Below are positions 41,177 through 49,500 of a stretch of 64,000 bases of DNA, piece by piece (within the stretch, counting starts at the first letter, position 1; the number at the start of each line of letters is the position of its first letter). The stretch lies in assembly GCF_965118125.1 (NCBI RefSeq), contig NZ_OZ221287.1, positions 248,001-312,000 on the forward strand, in the 5' to 3' direction. Origin of the DNA: Pararobbsia alpina_A (GTDB lineage: Bacteria > Pseudomonadota > Gammaproteobacteria > Burkholderiales > Burkholderiaceae). The notes under the pieces are model-generated. The model searched no databases and had not been told where the DNA came from. It saw only the letters and a program-made list of their open reading frames with translations. A program made the position numbers and the translations under genes.

Positions 41177-42847
41177 TCAATTCGAATATCGATTCAGCGT
41201 GAACGCGCGATACGCCGCGACGAAGGTGTCGAAGTTGCCGACTTCTTCGCGCTCGATCTTGGCCTGACGCTCGAGCGATTCGCGTGCGAGTGTCTCGAAG
41301 CGCTGTTGCACGTCCGCGGGCAACGGGCGCGCACGGTAGTCGTCGGCAATGCGCTGGCTTTGCGCGAGATTGAACTCGGCGAACGACGCGCCGCTGTCGA
41401 TCAGCGCAGCGAGCGCCCGCGCCGAAGGCGTCAGCGAAACATCGGCGAGCTTGGCGCGCTGAGTGCTGAGTGAGGTCTCATGTGCCCCGTCTTCGCGCAG
41501 TGAGTCGAGCAGCGCAGCAGCAGGCGCCATGCGCTCGAACAACGCGTCGGCCCAGTCGCGCATGCTGATTTCGGCGCCTTCGCGCATCAGCGTGACACCG
41601 GGGCGACGACCTTCGCGCGATACGCGGCCGAAGTTGTCCGAGCTCTCGGTCAAGCCGGACGGGCTCAGGCGTGGGCTGTCGTCGAGTGCGCACATCAGCA
41701 GGAAGACATCGATAAACCGCACGGTCGATTCGGCGATGCCGATCGGCTCGAACGGATCGATATCAAGGCAGCGGACTTCAACGTACTGGACGCCGCGGTT
41801 TGCGAGGGCCGCGAGCGCGCGTTCGCCCGAACGCGCGACACGCTTCGGCCGGATCGACGAGTAGAACTCGTTTTCGATCTGCAGCACGTTGGTATTGATC
41901 TGCACCCACTCGCCATCGCGTTGCGTGCCGATGGCTTCATACGGCGGATACGGCTGACTGACCGCGCGCGCCAGCGAATTCACATAGCTGTCGAGGTCAT
42001 CGTAGTTCGGCAGCAGGTCGGCTTGTGCCGAGGTGTTGTGATAGCCCAGGTCGCTCATGCGAAGGCTAGTCGCATACGGCAGATACAGGGTGTGATCGCC
42101 GAGCGCTTCGAGCGTGTGCTTTGCACCGCGCACGAATCCGGCGTCCAGCGCGGGCGACGCGCCGAACAGATACATCAACAGCCAACTGTACCGGCGGAAG
42201 TTGCGGATCAGCGCGAAATAACGGGCCGACTGATAGTCCTGAATCGACGCGCAGCGTGCGTGTTCGGGCTCGGCGTCGCGCAGACGTTGCCAGAGCGCAT
42301 CGTTCAGCGACCAGTTGAAATGGATGCCGGCGATGCACTGCATCGTCTTGCCATAACGCACGGCCAGACCCTGGCGGTACACGTGCTTGAGGCGACCGAT
42401 GTTCGACGTGCCGTAGCGCGCGATGGGAATGTCGGCCTCTTCCGGCAACGGACACGGCATCGACTGATTCCAGAGCAGCTCGTCGGAGATGGCCGAATAG
42501 ACGAAGCGGTGCAATGTATCGAGTTCTTCGAGCGTGTCGGCGCCTTCCGCATGGGCGCCGGTAATGAATTCGAGCAGTGCTTCCGAGTAGTCGGTCGTCA
42601 GCGCGTCGTGGGTCAGTGCCGAACCCAGCGCGGCGGGATGCTCCGTCATCGCGAGCGTGCCCGCCGGTGTGACGCGCAGGTTTTCCTTTTCGATGCCATG
42701 CAGACCCTGCGACAGCAACGCGCGGTTCGGCTGCGCTCCGAGCAATGCCAGTCCGGCCGCGAGACGCTCGGGGCTGGCAACGTTCGTCGTCGTGTCGGTC
42801 GCCGAAACCAGCGGTGCCGACATCACGTGCGGCGAAGAATTAGACAT
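41177..42847 (-). CDS. gshA: Glutamate-cysteine ligase (proteobacterial type 1)
   Basis: This is a 556-residue enzyme that joins glutamate and cysteine with ATP, the first step of glutathione synthesis. It matches the E. coli class: QGLHGIEKENLRVTPAGTLAMTEHP near residues 47-71, DYSEALLEFITG, and IGRLKHVYRQGLAVRYGKTMQCIAGIHFNWSL. Length and order are normal, with a short N-terminal extension. It is monocistronic, and the only other ligase of this chemistry in the window is YbdK. gshB is not nearby. Confidence 0.94.
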   Translation of the reverse strand: MSNSSPHVMSAPLVSATDTTTNVASPERLAAGLALLGAQPNRALLSQGLHGIEKENLRVTPAGTLAMTEHPAALGSALTHDALTTDYSEALLEFITGAHAEGADTLEELDTLHRFVYSAISDELLWNQSMPCPLPEEADIPIARYGTSNIGRLKHVYRQGLAVRYGKTMQCIAGIHFNWSLNDALWQRLRDAEPEHARCASIQDYQSARYFALIRNFRRYSWLLMYLFGASPALDAGFVRGAKHTLEALGDHTLYLPYATSLRMSDLGYHNTSAQADLLPNYDDLDSYVNSLARAVSQPYPPYEAIGTQRDGEWVQINTNVLQIENEFYSSIRPKRVARSGERALAALANRGVQYVEVRCLDIDPFEPIGIAESTVRFIDVFLLMCALDDSPRLSPSGLTESSDNFGRVSREGRRPGVTLMREGAEISMRDWADALFERMAPAAALLDSLREDGAHETSLSTQRAKLADVSLTPSARALAALIDSGASFAEFNLAQSQRIADDYRARPLPADVQQRFETLARESLERQAKIEREEVGNFDTFVAAYRAFTLNRYSN

Positions 42848-43121
42848 GCTCGGATGGTGGGGTCATGAAGTGACGGGCACTTTAACACTTCGCTCAAATG
42901 CTTGCCCCGAGCGGGTCGAGACCCTGTTGAGCGAAGGCCTTTAGCTCCAAAGGGTTGCTCAGCGCGACCCTCTCCGGTCATTTTAGGTCGCGATCCGAAA
43001 AGAAGCGGTGCGGCCGCCCACATTCGCGAGAACTCGCCCTAGCACCGCCTCTCGTAATATTCAATTAGTCAAAATGACGTGTTGGCAGAAAAATACGTTG
43101 CTGGCAAACCCCACTTGCGTA
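42848..43121. other. Upstream region of gshA, no gene seen
   Basis: This is the first 274 nt of the 686-nt gap between gshA and yaeQ. It contains the gshA promoter region. No protein-coding sequence is supported. Confidence 0.4.
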
Positions 43122-43150
43122 TTGCGGCGCAGCAGTGTTTCCGCTAGTAT
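43122..43150 (+). promoter_or_regulatory. Candidate promoter of the small RNA
   Basis: The -35 element TTGCGG at 43122-43127 is separated by 17 nt from the -10 element TAGTAT at 43145-43150. This predicts a start near 43154-43158, just before the repeated CTCCTCC sequence. Confidence 0.5.
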
Positions 43151-43154
43151 TGCA

Positions 43155-43217
43155 CCTGTCTCCTCCATGTCTCCTCCTGATATGGATTCAGCCCGCCAAA
43201 TTGGCGGGCTTTTTTTC
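43155..43217 (+). ncRNA. Candidate small RNA with doubled anti-Shine-Dalgarno sequence
   Basis: A transcript of about 60 nt is predicted between the candidate promoter and a strong terminator. Its 5' part contains TGTCTCCTCC twice, at 43157-43166 and 43168-43177, separated by one A. TCTCCTCC is complementary to ribosome binding sites of the GGAGGAGA type. No open frame on this strand needs the terminator, since the nearest genes on both sides run on the minus strand. The layout matches base-pairing small RNAs whose exposed C/U-rich 5' region blocks translation. The family is not named here; expression is untested. Confidence 0.55.
43191..43217 (+). terminator. Strong intrinsic terminator
   Basis: GCCCGCC-AAA-TTGGCGGGC can pair as a stem of at least 8 bp with an AAATT loop region. 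It is followed by seven T residues on the plus strand only. It must end a plus-strand transcript that starts in the upstream gap. Confidence 0.85.
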
Positions 43218-43533
43218 GTCCATCGAAAACGCACGAACCCGGTCGATCGTCATCGAAAAGGCCATAACGCCGGGGCTGGCTGGGTGGTCAGGCGGGAATC
43301 GGGGTGATCGGAGATCGGGACATGAGGCGAATCGCGCGACGCGGGCGTGGAGGCCGACGAGGTGGCCGAGATTTTTATGCTGCGGGCCTTCGAACTGAAA
43401 AACGCGGCCGGCCCGCGCCCGGGCGGGGACCCATCCAGGCGGCCCCGTCGAGCCGGTCAATATTGCCGGTACGAGACAGCGCTATTCGAGCTGCGCGGCG
43501 ATGCCTCGTTGATGCGTCGAAGCCCGATCGGGC
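43218..43533. other. Intergenic region downstream of yaeQ, no gene seen
   Basis: This 316-nt stretch between the small RNA terminator and the yaeQ stop is GC-rich. I see no convincing gene, hairpin or repeat in it. Confidence 0.4.
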
Positions 43534-44088
43534 TTATCGAGCCGTCGGCTCGCGCCAACGATCCCATTCGACGAGCACCGGTTCGGACTCGCCGTTCCCG
43601 AGCCACATCTGCCCGTCCTGAATCGTGCACTGGAGGCGCATGGTCCGTTGCGCCATGGCCGCGAGCGCGGCGGCGCAGCCCTCTTTCAGGTTGAGTACCG
43701 TCAGGTTGCGAACGCGCGCGACGCGCGACTCGAGCGGCTTCCACCAGACATCTGAAGCCTTGCCGCCATAGCAGACCACGCGAACCTGCTCGGAACGTCC
43801 GGCTGCTTTAAGAATGCGGCGATCATCGGGTTGACCCACGTCGATCCACTGCACGATGGCACCGGTCAGATCGGTCTCCCAAAGATCGGGTTCATCGACA
43901 TCGGACAACCCCTTGCAGAATTCGAGCCGTTCGCTTGCGAACATCGCGAACGCGACCAGCCGCACCATCATGCGTTCGTCGGTCTCCGACGGATGCAGGG
44001 CGATCGTGAGAGCGTGGTCGGCGTAGTAATGCCGATCCATATCGGCAATTTGAAGGTCGGCCTTGTAGATGGTCGATTTGAGGGCCAT
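43534..44088 (-). CDS. yaeQ: YaeQ-family protein
   Basis: This is a 184-residue protein with the family-typical start MALKSTIYKADLQIADMDRHYYADHALTIALHPSE, and later blocks MMVRLVAFAMFA and EPDLWETDLTGAIVQWIDVGQPD. YaeQ has a PD-(D/E)XK nuclease-like fold. Its biological role is not settled; E. coli YaeQ was once linked to haemolysin expression. It is a single-gene unit here, on the same strand as gshA and the MATE gene. Confidence 0.93.
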   Translation of the reverse strand: MALKSTIYKADLQIADMDRHYYADHALTIALHPSETDERMMVRLVAFAMFASERLEFCKGLSDVDEPDLWETDLTGAIVQWIDVGQPDDRRILKAAGRSEQVRVVCYGGKASDVWWKPLESRVARVRNLTVLNLKEGCAAALAAMAQRTMRLQCTIQDGQMWLGNGESEPVLVEWDRWREPTAR

Positions 44089-44226
44089 GAGCGCAGAGTC
44101 GAATTCGAGGGCGAGGCGCGATGATACCCCGGTGCGTGCGACAGTCGATGCTGTTGCCGATGTGCTCGCCGAGTGCGTGTGACGTCGCGGCGCAAACGGC
44201 CGCGTCTGCCGTCATCAAGAGACTGC

Positions 44227-44317
44227 GCGACCCGATCAGGCGACCCCGTCAAGCGACCCCGTCAAGCGACCCAATCGAGCGACCCGATCAAGCGACCCGA
44301 TCAAGCGATCCGATCAG
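44227..44317. repeat. 13-bp tandem repeat, seven copies, overlapping the MATE gene stop
   Basis: The consensus unit is GCGACCCGATCAA. Copies 1-7 run without gaps from 44227 to 44317; copies 2 and 3 are identical, as are copies 5 and 6. The last copy includes the MATE stop codon (44314-44316). Because 13 is not a multiple of three, a change of copy number downstream of the stop is harmless to the protein. Confidence 0.9.
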
Positions 44318-45666
44318 GCCGCAAGCATCAACCTCGGCACACGGACAGCGAGCGTGATCGCGCGCACGATCATGAACAGCATGAAAGCGGCCCACAATCC
44401 GTGATTGCCGAAGAAATGTTCGAGGCTCACGGCGGCGACGAGGAACGCGGTCATCGCAATGGCCATCGACACCATCATCTCGCGCGTGCGCGTCGCGCCG
44501 ATGAACATGCCGTCGAGCGCGAAGCTCCAGGCCGACAACAGCGGCGACGCCGCGGCCCACAGCAGAAACACGCGTGCCGTGGCGCGCACGGCGGGCTGGT
44601 CGGTCAACTGATCGATGATCCACGGCCCGACCGCCAGATAGCACGCGCTGAACGCCAGCGCTCCGCCTCCCGTCCAGATCAACGTGACGCGAATCGCCTG
44701 GCGCAGTGCCTCGCGATGCCGTGCACCGAGCGCCGCTCCGACGAGCGCTTCGGCGGCATTGGCAAACCCGTCGAGTGCATACGCCATGAACGTCTGGAAG
44801 TTGAGCAGCAATGCATTGGCGGCCAGTACCGTGTCGCCGAGCTTCGCGCCTGCATGCGCAAACCATCCGAAACTCACGAGCAGGCAGGCTGTACGAACGA
44901 AGATATCGCGGTTGATGCCGATCATATGCAGCATTGCCTTGCGCTCGAAGATCGACGGCCAATGAATCCGCGGCAGGCCGCGCGGTCGGAGCATCGCGAG
45001 CAGCACGACGCCCAGCACGAAGCCGACCGTATCGGCACATGCCGTTGCGGCACCGATGCCCGCGATACCCCAATGAAAGACATAGACGAACGCGAGCACG
45101 GCGACGACGTTCACGATGTTGATGACGAGCTGGACGAGCAAGGCGAGCCGCGCCCGCTGCGCACCGAGCAGATAGCCGAGGATCACGAAGTTGGCGAGCA
45201 CGAACGGCGCGGAGTCGATGCGCGCCGAGCAGTATTCGATCGCATTGCGTTGCACGGTCGCGCTGCCGCCGAGCAGCCCGATCACCGTATGGATCAAGGG
45301 TGCGCGTAACGCGAGCAGGACCAGACCGAACCCGACTGCTAAAGCGAGCGCACGCAGCACGATTGCGCGCAGGGCTTCATCGCCGCCGGCGCCGAAGGCT
45401 TGCGCAACGAGGCCGGTCGTTCCCATGCGCAGAAAACCGAAGCCCCAGAACACGAACGAAAAGAACAGGCCGCCCAACGCAACGCCGCCGAGTACGGCGA
45501 TATCGGACATATGACCCGCGATCGCGGTATCGACGGCCGACAAGACGGGCTGCGCGAGGTTCGCCAGGATGATCGGGATCGACAGACTCAGGACCTTGCG
45601 ATGCCACGCGCCGGACGTCGACGGAAATTCCGTGGTGGGTGTGGAGAGAGTGGCCGGCGCGCTCAA
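44314..45666 (-). CDS. dinF: MATE-family efflux transporter (DinF-like)
   Basis: This is a 450-residue multidrug/toxin extrusion transporter with 12 helices in two halves. The start SLSIPIILANLAQPVLSAVDTAIAG and GGVALGGLFFSFVFWGFGFLRMGTTGLVAQAFGAG fit the DinF branch. These proteins exchange drugs or oxidised metabolites for protons or sodium. No lexA gene or SOS box is seen in the upstream region, so the DinF name refers to family only. It is monocistronic. Confidence 0.92.
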   Translation of the reverse strand: MSAPATLSTPTTEFPSTSGAWHRKVLSLSIPIILANLAQPVLSAVDTAIAGHMSDIAVLGGVALGGLFFSFVFWGFGFLRMGTTGLVAQAFGAGGDEALRAIVLRALALAVGFGLVLLALRAPLIHTVIGLLGGSATVQRNAIEYCSARIDSAPFVLANFVILGYLLGAQRARLALLVQLVINIVNVVAVLAFVYVFHWGIAGIGAATACADTVGFVLGVVLLAMLRPRGLPRIHWPSIFERKAMLHMIGINRDIFVRTACLLVSFGWFAHAGAKLGDTVLAANALLLNFQTFMAYALDGFANAAEALVGAALGARHREALRQAIRVTLIWTGGGALAFSACYLAVGPWIIDQLTDQPAVRATARVFLLWAAASPLLSAWSFALDGMFIGATRTREMMVSMAIAMTAFLVAAVSLEHFFGNHGLWAAFMLFMIVRAITLAVRVPRLMLAA

Positions 45667-45828
45667 TTAGTGGGTTCTCGGGAGTCGTGGCGAAAGGGCT
45701 CCATTATCGATGGGGCGGCCTCGACCTGCACGGATGAAAGAAATGGAATGACTTGAAGCACGCACCCAGCACGAACAAAAAGGGAGCGCATTACGGCAGT
45801 TTACGCGTGCAACGGCGATGTTTCGTCG

Positions 45829-45856
45829 TTGCGTTCAGCGCGCACAGGCATAGAAT
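45829..45856 (+). promoter_or_regulatory. Candidate promoter of the 70-residue gene
   Basis: TTGCGT at 45829-45834 and TAGAAT at 45851-45856 are separated by 16 nt, 60 nt upstream of ATG 45917. It is a reasonable sigma-70-type match. Confidence 0.5.
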
Positions 45857-45916
45857 GTCCTGCAGCCGGGCACTGTACGAACACGACCCGGCCACGACAA
45901 CAGATACGGAACTATC

Positions 45917-46129
45917 ATGCAGATCGGCTCCATCGTGAAGTCCACGCATATTGCGGTGCCGGCCGGTGCGCTCGGCATCGTCACACGCATCCTCGGCAAT
46001 ATGGCGATGGTGACGTGGTACGAAGGTCACCCTGGCGCATCGCGAAAGCTCAATACCGAGCCCTTTTTTATTGAAGATCTGATCGATACGGGTGATCAGA
46101 TTCCGTCCCCGAGTCAATCGATGCATTAA
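45917..46129 (+). CDS. Conserved hypothetical small protein
   Basis: This is a 70-residue protein: MQIGSIVKSTHIAVPAGALG, then VTRILGNMAMVTWYEGHPGASRK and EPFFIEDLIDTGD. GGAACT lies upstream of the ATG and a fair promoter precedes it. The first half, with alternating hydrophobic and polar residues, suggests a small beta-barrel such as a KOW- or SH3-like fold, but this is a guess. The function is unknown. It is followed by srkA after 141 nt on the same strand. Confidence 0.65.
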   Translation: MQIGSIVKSTHIAVPAGALGIVTRILGNMAMVTWYEGHPGASRKLNTEPFFIEDLIDTGDQIPSPSQSMH

Positions 46130-46270
46130 CGCGGGGCCGCGGCTCGCTCATGCGCGCCCTTCGGTTCGAGTCCCGTGCTGCGTAGCGATCACCCGCGATC
46201 ACCCGCGCGTTGAAAGCGTCAGGTCAATGACGGGTCGACCGCGCCTGTCCGCGTCGGGCAGAATGTCGGC

Positions 46271-47284
46271 ATGAACTCGTCTGCTCCCTCCGCGAATCCT
46301 CCGTCGGCTGATGTGCCGTTCGACGGCCTCACGCCCGAGTGCGTGCTCGACGCCATCGAAAGTGTCGGGCTCTGGCCCGATGGTCGTCTGCTTGCCCTCA
46401 ACAGTTACGAGAACCGCGTCTATCAGATCGGCATCGATGGTGATGCGCCGATCGTTGCCAAGTTCTATCGTCCCGCGCGGTGGTCCGATGGGGCGATTCT
46501 CGAAGAACACGCCTTTGTGGCCGAACTCGCGCAACGCGAGATTCCGGCGGTACCCGCGCGCGCGATCGAGAGTTGCACGCTGCACACGCATGCGGGGTTT
46601 CGCTTCTCGATCTTCGATCGTCGCGGCGGTCGCGCGCCTGAACTCGAGGACCGCGACACGCTGACGTGGCTTGGTCGTTTTCTCGGCCGGATTCATGCGG
46701 TCGGCGCACTCGAGCCCTATGTGTCGCGACCCGCGCTCGATATCGACACGTTTGGCCGCGAGCCGAGCACGTTTGTGCTCGAACACGATTTCGTGCCGGC
46801 CGATTTGCGCTCCGCGTATCAGACCGTGGTCGCGCTCGCGCTTGAAGCCATCGAAGCGGCATTCGAGCGTGCAGGCGACATCAAGCCGATCCGGCTGCAC
46901 GGCGATTGTCACGGCGGCAATGTGCTCTGGACTGATGCCGGTCCGCACTTCGTCGATTTCGACGATAGCCGGATGGGACCCGCCATTCAGGATCTCTGGA
47001 TGCTGTTGCCGGCAGGACGTGCGGAGCAAACCGCGGCGCTCGCCGATTTGCTGGCGGGCTATGAAGACTTCTGCGAGTTTGACTCGCGTGAGCTGTATCT
47101 TGTTGAAGCCCTGCGCACGCTGCGGCTGATTCACTATTCCGCATGGCTCGCGCGACGCTGGAACGATCCGGCGTTTCCCGCCGCGTTTCCGTGGTTCAAC
47201 ACACAACGCTACTGGGAAGACCGGGTCCTCGAACTGCGCGAGCAAGTCGCAGCGATGGCAGAGCCGCCGCTTTGGCCGGTCTGA
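46271..47284 (+). CDS. srkA: Stress response kinase SrkA (YihE/RdoA family)
   Basis: This is a 337-residue Ser/Thr protein kinase of the aminoglycoside-phosphotransferase fold. It has ENRVYQIGIDGDAPIVAKFYRP with the ATP-binding Lys. It also has the catalytic loop IRLHGDCHGGNVLW and the metal-binding VDFDDSRMGPAIQDLW. E. coli SrkA phosphorylates proteins under stress and protects from MazF-like toxins. The length is normal and dsbA, often next to it in enterobacteria, is not adjacent. Confidence 0.94.
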   Translation: MNSSAPSANPPSADVPFDGLTPECVLDAIESVGLWPDGRLLALNSYENRVYQIGIDGDAPIVAKFYRPARWSDGAILEEHAFVAELAQREIPAVPARAIESCTLHTHAGFRFSIFDRRGGRAPELEDRDTLTWLGRFLGRIHAVGALEPYVSRPALDIDTFGREPSTFVLEHDFVPADLRSAYQTVVALALEAIEAAFERAGDIKPIRLHGDCHGGNVLWTDAGPHFVDFDDSRMGPAIQDLWMLLPAGRAEQTAALADLLAGYEDFCEFDSRELYLVEALRTLRLIHYSAWLARRWNDPAFPAAFPWFNTQRYWEDRVLELREQVAAMAEPPLWPV

Positions 47285-47294
47285 ACTCAAGCAC

Positions 47295-47807
47295 CTATTC
47301 TCTCGGCACTTCGCTGCGCGATTCGTGGATCGTCTTGAGACAGTGCTCCGCGTCGCCAACAACGATGCGTGATGAACACGCGAGCATCAGGTTGCGTGGC
47401 AGGCCGAAGTCTTCGACTGAATAGCCTCGATGGTCCAGGATGACGCCATTCGGGCCGGCGTGATGCGGCACGTGTTCGACGATCGTGCGTGCATCGGCGA
47501 TATAGGCCCAGACCGGCTTGTCGAGGGCGATTGCGAAGCCGACTTCGAATGCCGTGCCCGAGTCGGGTTCGAGCCCGCGGAACAGATTGAAATTGGCGAG
47601 AACCAGGTCTGCATCGCGAATCAGCGCGATGTTGTGCTCGTAGATCCAGTTTGCCGCTTCATGCCCATGCAGTCCATCGGGTAGTGAATTGTCGAGCGGA
47701 TAGAGTCCTTCGAAACCGTATTGCGCGCAGAGTCGCTTGAGCTCGGCGCCGCGCTCGACCGCATCGGGTCGGAAGACGTCGAAGCCGGCAAGATAGATGC
47801 TTTCCAA
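47295..47807 (-). CDS. Nucleoside 2-deoxyribosyltransferase
   Basis: This is a 170-residue enzyme of the Nuc_deoxyrib_tr family that swaps bases on 2'-deoxyribosides. It begins SIYLAGFDVF and contains the conserved DLVLANFNLF, then the catalytic EPDSGTAFEVGFAIAL with the Glu nucleophile in FEVG. It is convergent with srkA, the two stops being 10 nt apart. Some DUF4406-like relatives share the fold, so the substrate is not certain. Confidence 0.88.
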   Translation of the reverse strand: MESIYLAGFDVFRPDAVERGAELKRLCAQYGFEGLYPLDNSLPDGLHGHEAANWIYEHNIALIRDADLVLANFNLFRGLEPDSGTAFEVGFAIALDKPVWAYIADARTIVEHVPHHAGPNGVILDHRGYSVEDFGLPRNLMLACSSRIVVGDAEHCLKTIHESRSEVPRE

Positions 47808-47891
47808 TCGAAACTCCGTGTCGATGTGGGACAGCCCGCGGGGCCGTCAAAAACGAATCCATCGACACGGAGTGTATAGCGATTCGAAGAA

Positions 47892-47971
47892 TCGCCCGAT
47901 CATCGTCATCTCAACGCCGCCCGATCTCCGGTCAGCATCCGGATAACGAGCGAGAGATGACGATCGGGCGA
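47892..47971. terminator. Long inverted repeat after the semialdehyde dehydrogenase gene
   Basis: TCGCCCGATC(ATC)GTCATCTC at 47892-47912 pairs with GAGATGACGATCGGGCGA at 47954-47971, an 18-bp stem with one 3-nt bulge and a loop of about 41 nt. It begins just 8 nt beyond the stop of the minus-strand dehydrogenase gene. No long T-run follows on the minus strand (TTCTTCG), so it may act more as a 3'-end stabiliser than as a terminator. Confidence 0.5.
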
Positions 47972-47978
47972 GTCCCGC

Positions 47979-49415
47979 TCAACCCGCGTTCACGTACGCC
48001 GTCTTCACGGTCGTATAGAACTCGCGCGCATACGCACCCTGCTCGCGCGCACCGTAGCTCGATCCCTTGCGGCCGCCGAACGGCACGTGATAATCGACGC
48101 CGGCCGTCGCCGCGTTGACCATGACCATGCCGGCTTGCGCATGACGCTTGAAGTGCGAAGCGTATTTGAGCGATGTCGTGCAGATACCGGTCGACAGGCC
48201 GAACTCCGTATCGTTTGCGGTGGCCAGCGCTTCCTCGTAGTCCTTGACTCGAATCACCGATGCGACCGGACCGAACACTTCTTCACGGTTGATGCGCATC
48301 GCGTTCGTCGTGCCGGTCACGAGTGCCGGTGCGAGGAAGAAGCCTTCCGTATCGCGCTTGACCTCTTCACCGCCGACGACAATGCCACCTTCGCCGCGCG
48401 CAATGCCGATGTAGTCGAGATCCTGCTTGAGCTGTTTCGCATCGACGACCGGACCGATCTGCGTGTCGGCGGCGAGTGCATGACCAACACGCAGCGCGCG
48501 CATCTTCTCGGTCAGCGCGGCGACGAAGCGGTCATGAATGCCGTCGGTCACGATCAGGCGGCTCGATGCCGTGCAACGCTGCCCCGTCGAGAAGAACGCA
48601 CCGTTCAGGCAGGCATCGACCGCGACACCGAGATCGGCGTCGTCGATGACGACCATCGGGTTCTTGCCGCCCATTTCGAGCTGGACTTTCTGACCGGCTG
48701 CAAAGCACTTCGCACCAATCGAGCGGCCCGTCGCGACGGAACCCGTGAAGCTCACGGCATCGACGTCGGGCGAACCCACGATCGCATCGCCCACGACCGA
48801 ACCGCGGCCCATCACGAGATTGAGCACGCCTGCAGGCAGACCCGATTCGACGAGGATATTGACGATCTCCCACGTGCTGCCGGGCACGAGATCGGCGGGC
48901 TTGATGACGACGGTATTGCCATAGGCGAGCGCCGGCGCGATCTTCCATGCAGGGATCGCGATCGGGAAGTTCCACGGCGTGATCATGCCGATGACGCCGA
49001 GCGGCTCGCGGATCATTTCGACGGTCATGCCCGGGCGCACCGAGGGCACGATCTCGCCGCCGATACGCAGCGCTTCGCCCGCGAAGAACTTGAAGATCTG
49101 GCCTGCTCGGCCGACTTCGCCGATGCCTTCCGGCAGTGTCTTGCCTTCTTCGCGCGACAGCAGGCGACCGAGTTCTTCCTTACGCGCAAGGATCGTCGAG
49201 CCTGCGCGATCGAGGATGTCGAAGCGTTGCTGCGGCGTCGAAAGCGACCACGAGCGGAATGCGGCGCGCGCTGCCTGCACAGCCAGCTTTGCCTGCGCGG
49301 CATCGGCTTGCGCGTATTCGCCGACGACATCGGCGGTGTCCGATGGGTTGATATTGCGGCTCACGCTCGCGCCGGCAACCCATTCGCCGTTGATCAGATT
49401 CTTGTACTCAGCCAT
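47979..49415 (-). CDS. Alpha-ketoglutarate semialdehyde dehydrogenase-type aldehyde dehydrogenase
   Basis: This is a 478-residue NAD(P)-dependent aldehyde dehydrogenase. The start at 49415 gives MAEYKNLINGEWVAGAS; the open frame to 49607 has no family similarity. Catalytic residues are Glu in VQLEMGGKNPM and Cys in FFSTGQRCTASS; cofactor sequence is TPWNFPIAIPAWKIAPAL. In the oxidative L-arabinose route the last step is 2,5-dioxopentanoate to 2-oxoglutarate. The neighbouring AraD1 and arabinonate-type dehydratase genes support this assignment; succinate semialdehyde activity is the alternative. Confidence 0.87.
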   Translation of the reverse strand: MAEYKNLINGEWVAGASVSRNINPSDTADVVGEYAQADAAQAKLAVQAARAAFRSWSLSTPQQRFDILDRAGSTILARKEELGRLLSREEGKTLPEGIGEVGRAGQIFKFFAGEALRIGGEIVPSVRPGMTVEMIREPLGVIGMITPWNFPIAIPAWKIAPALAYGNTVVIKPADLVPGSTWEIVNILVESGLPAGVLNLVMGRGSVVGDAIVGSPDVDAVSFTGSVATGRSIGAKCFAAGQKVQLEMGGKNPMVVIDDADLGVAVDACLNGAFFSTGQRCTASSRLIVTDGIHDRFVAALTEKMRALRVGHALAADTQIGPVVDAKQLKQDLDYIGIARGEGGIVVGGEEVKRDTEGFFLAPALVTGTTNAMRINREEVFGPVASVIRVKDYEEALATANDTEFGLSTGICTTSLKYASHFKRHAQAGMVMVNAATAGVDYHVPFGGRKGSSYGAREQGAYAREFYTTVKTAYVNAG

Positions 49416-49500
49416 TTTGAAGATCCAAGAAAAAACGCGCGCACCCCCCTGGAGACGAGATGCGCGCGCCAAATACCCCCTGCCAGGGGTGACCGGTTGC

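Noticed and set aside
46160..46190. GGTTCGAGTCCCG, resembling a tRNA T-arm loop
   Set aside because: The flanking bases do not pair as a T-stem and no acceptor stem or anticodon arm can be built.
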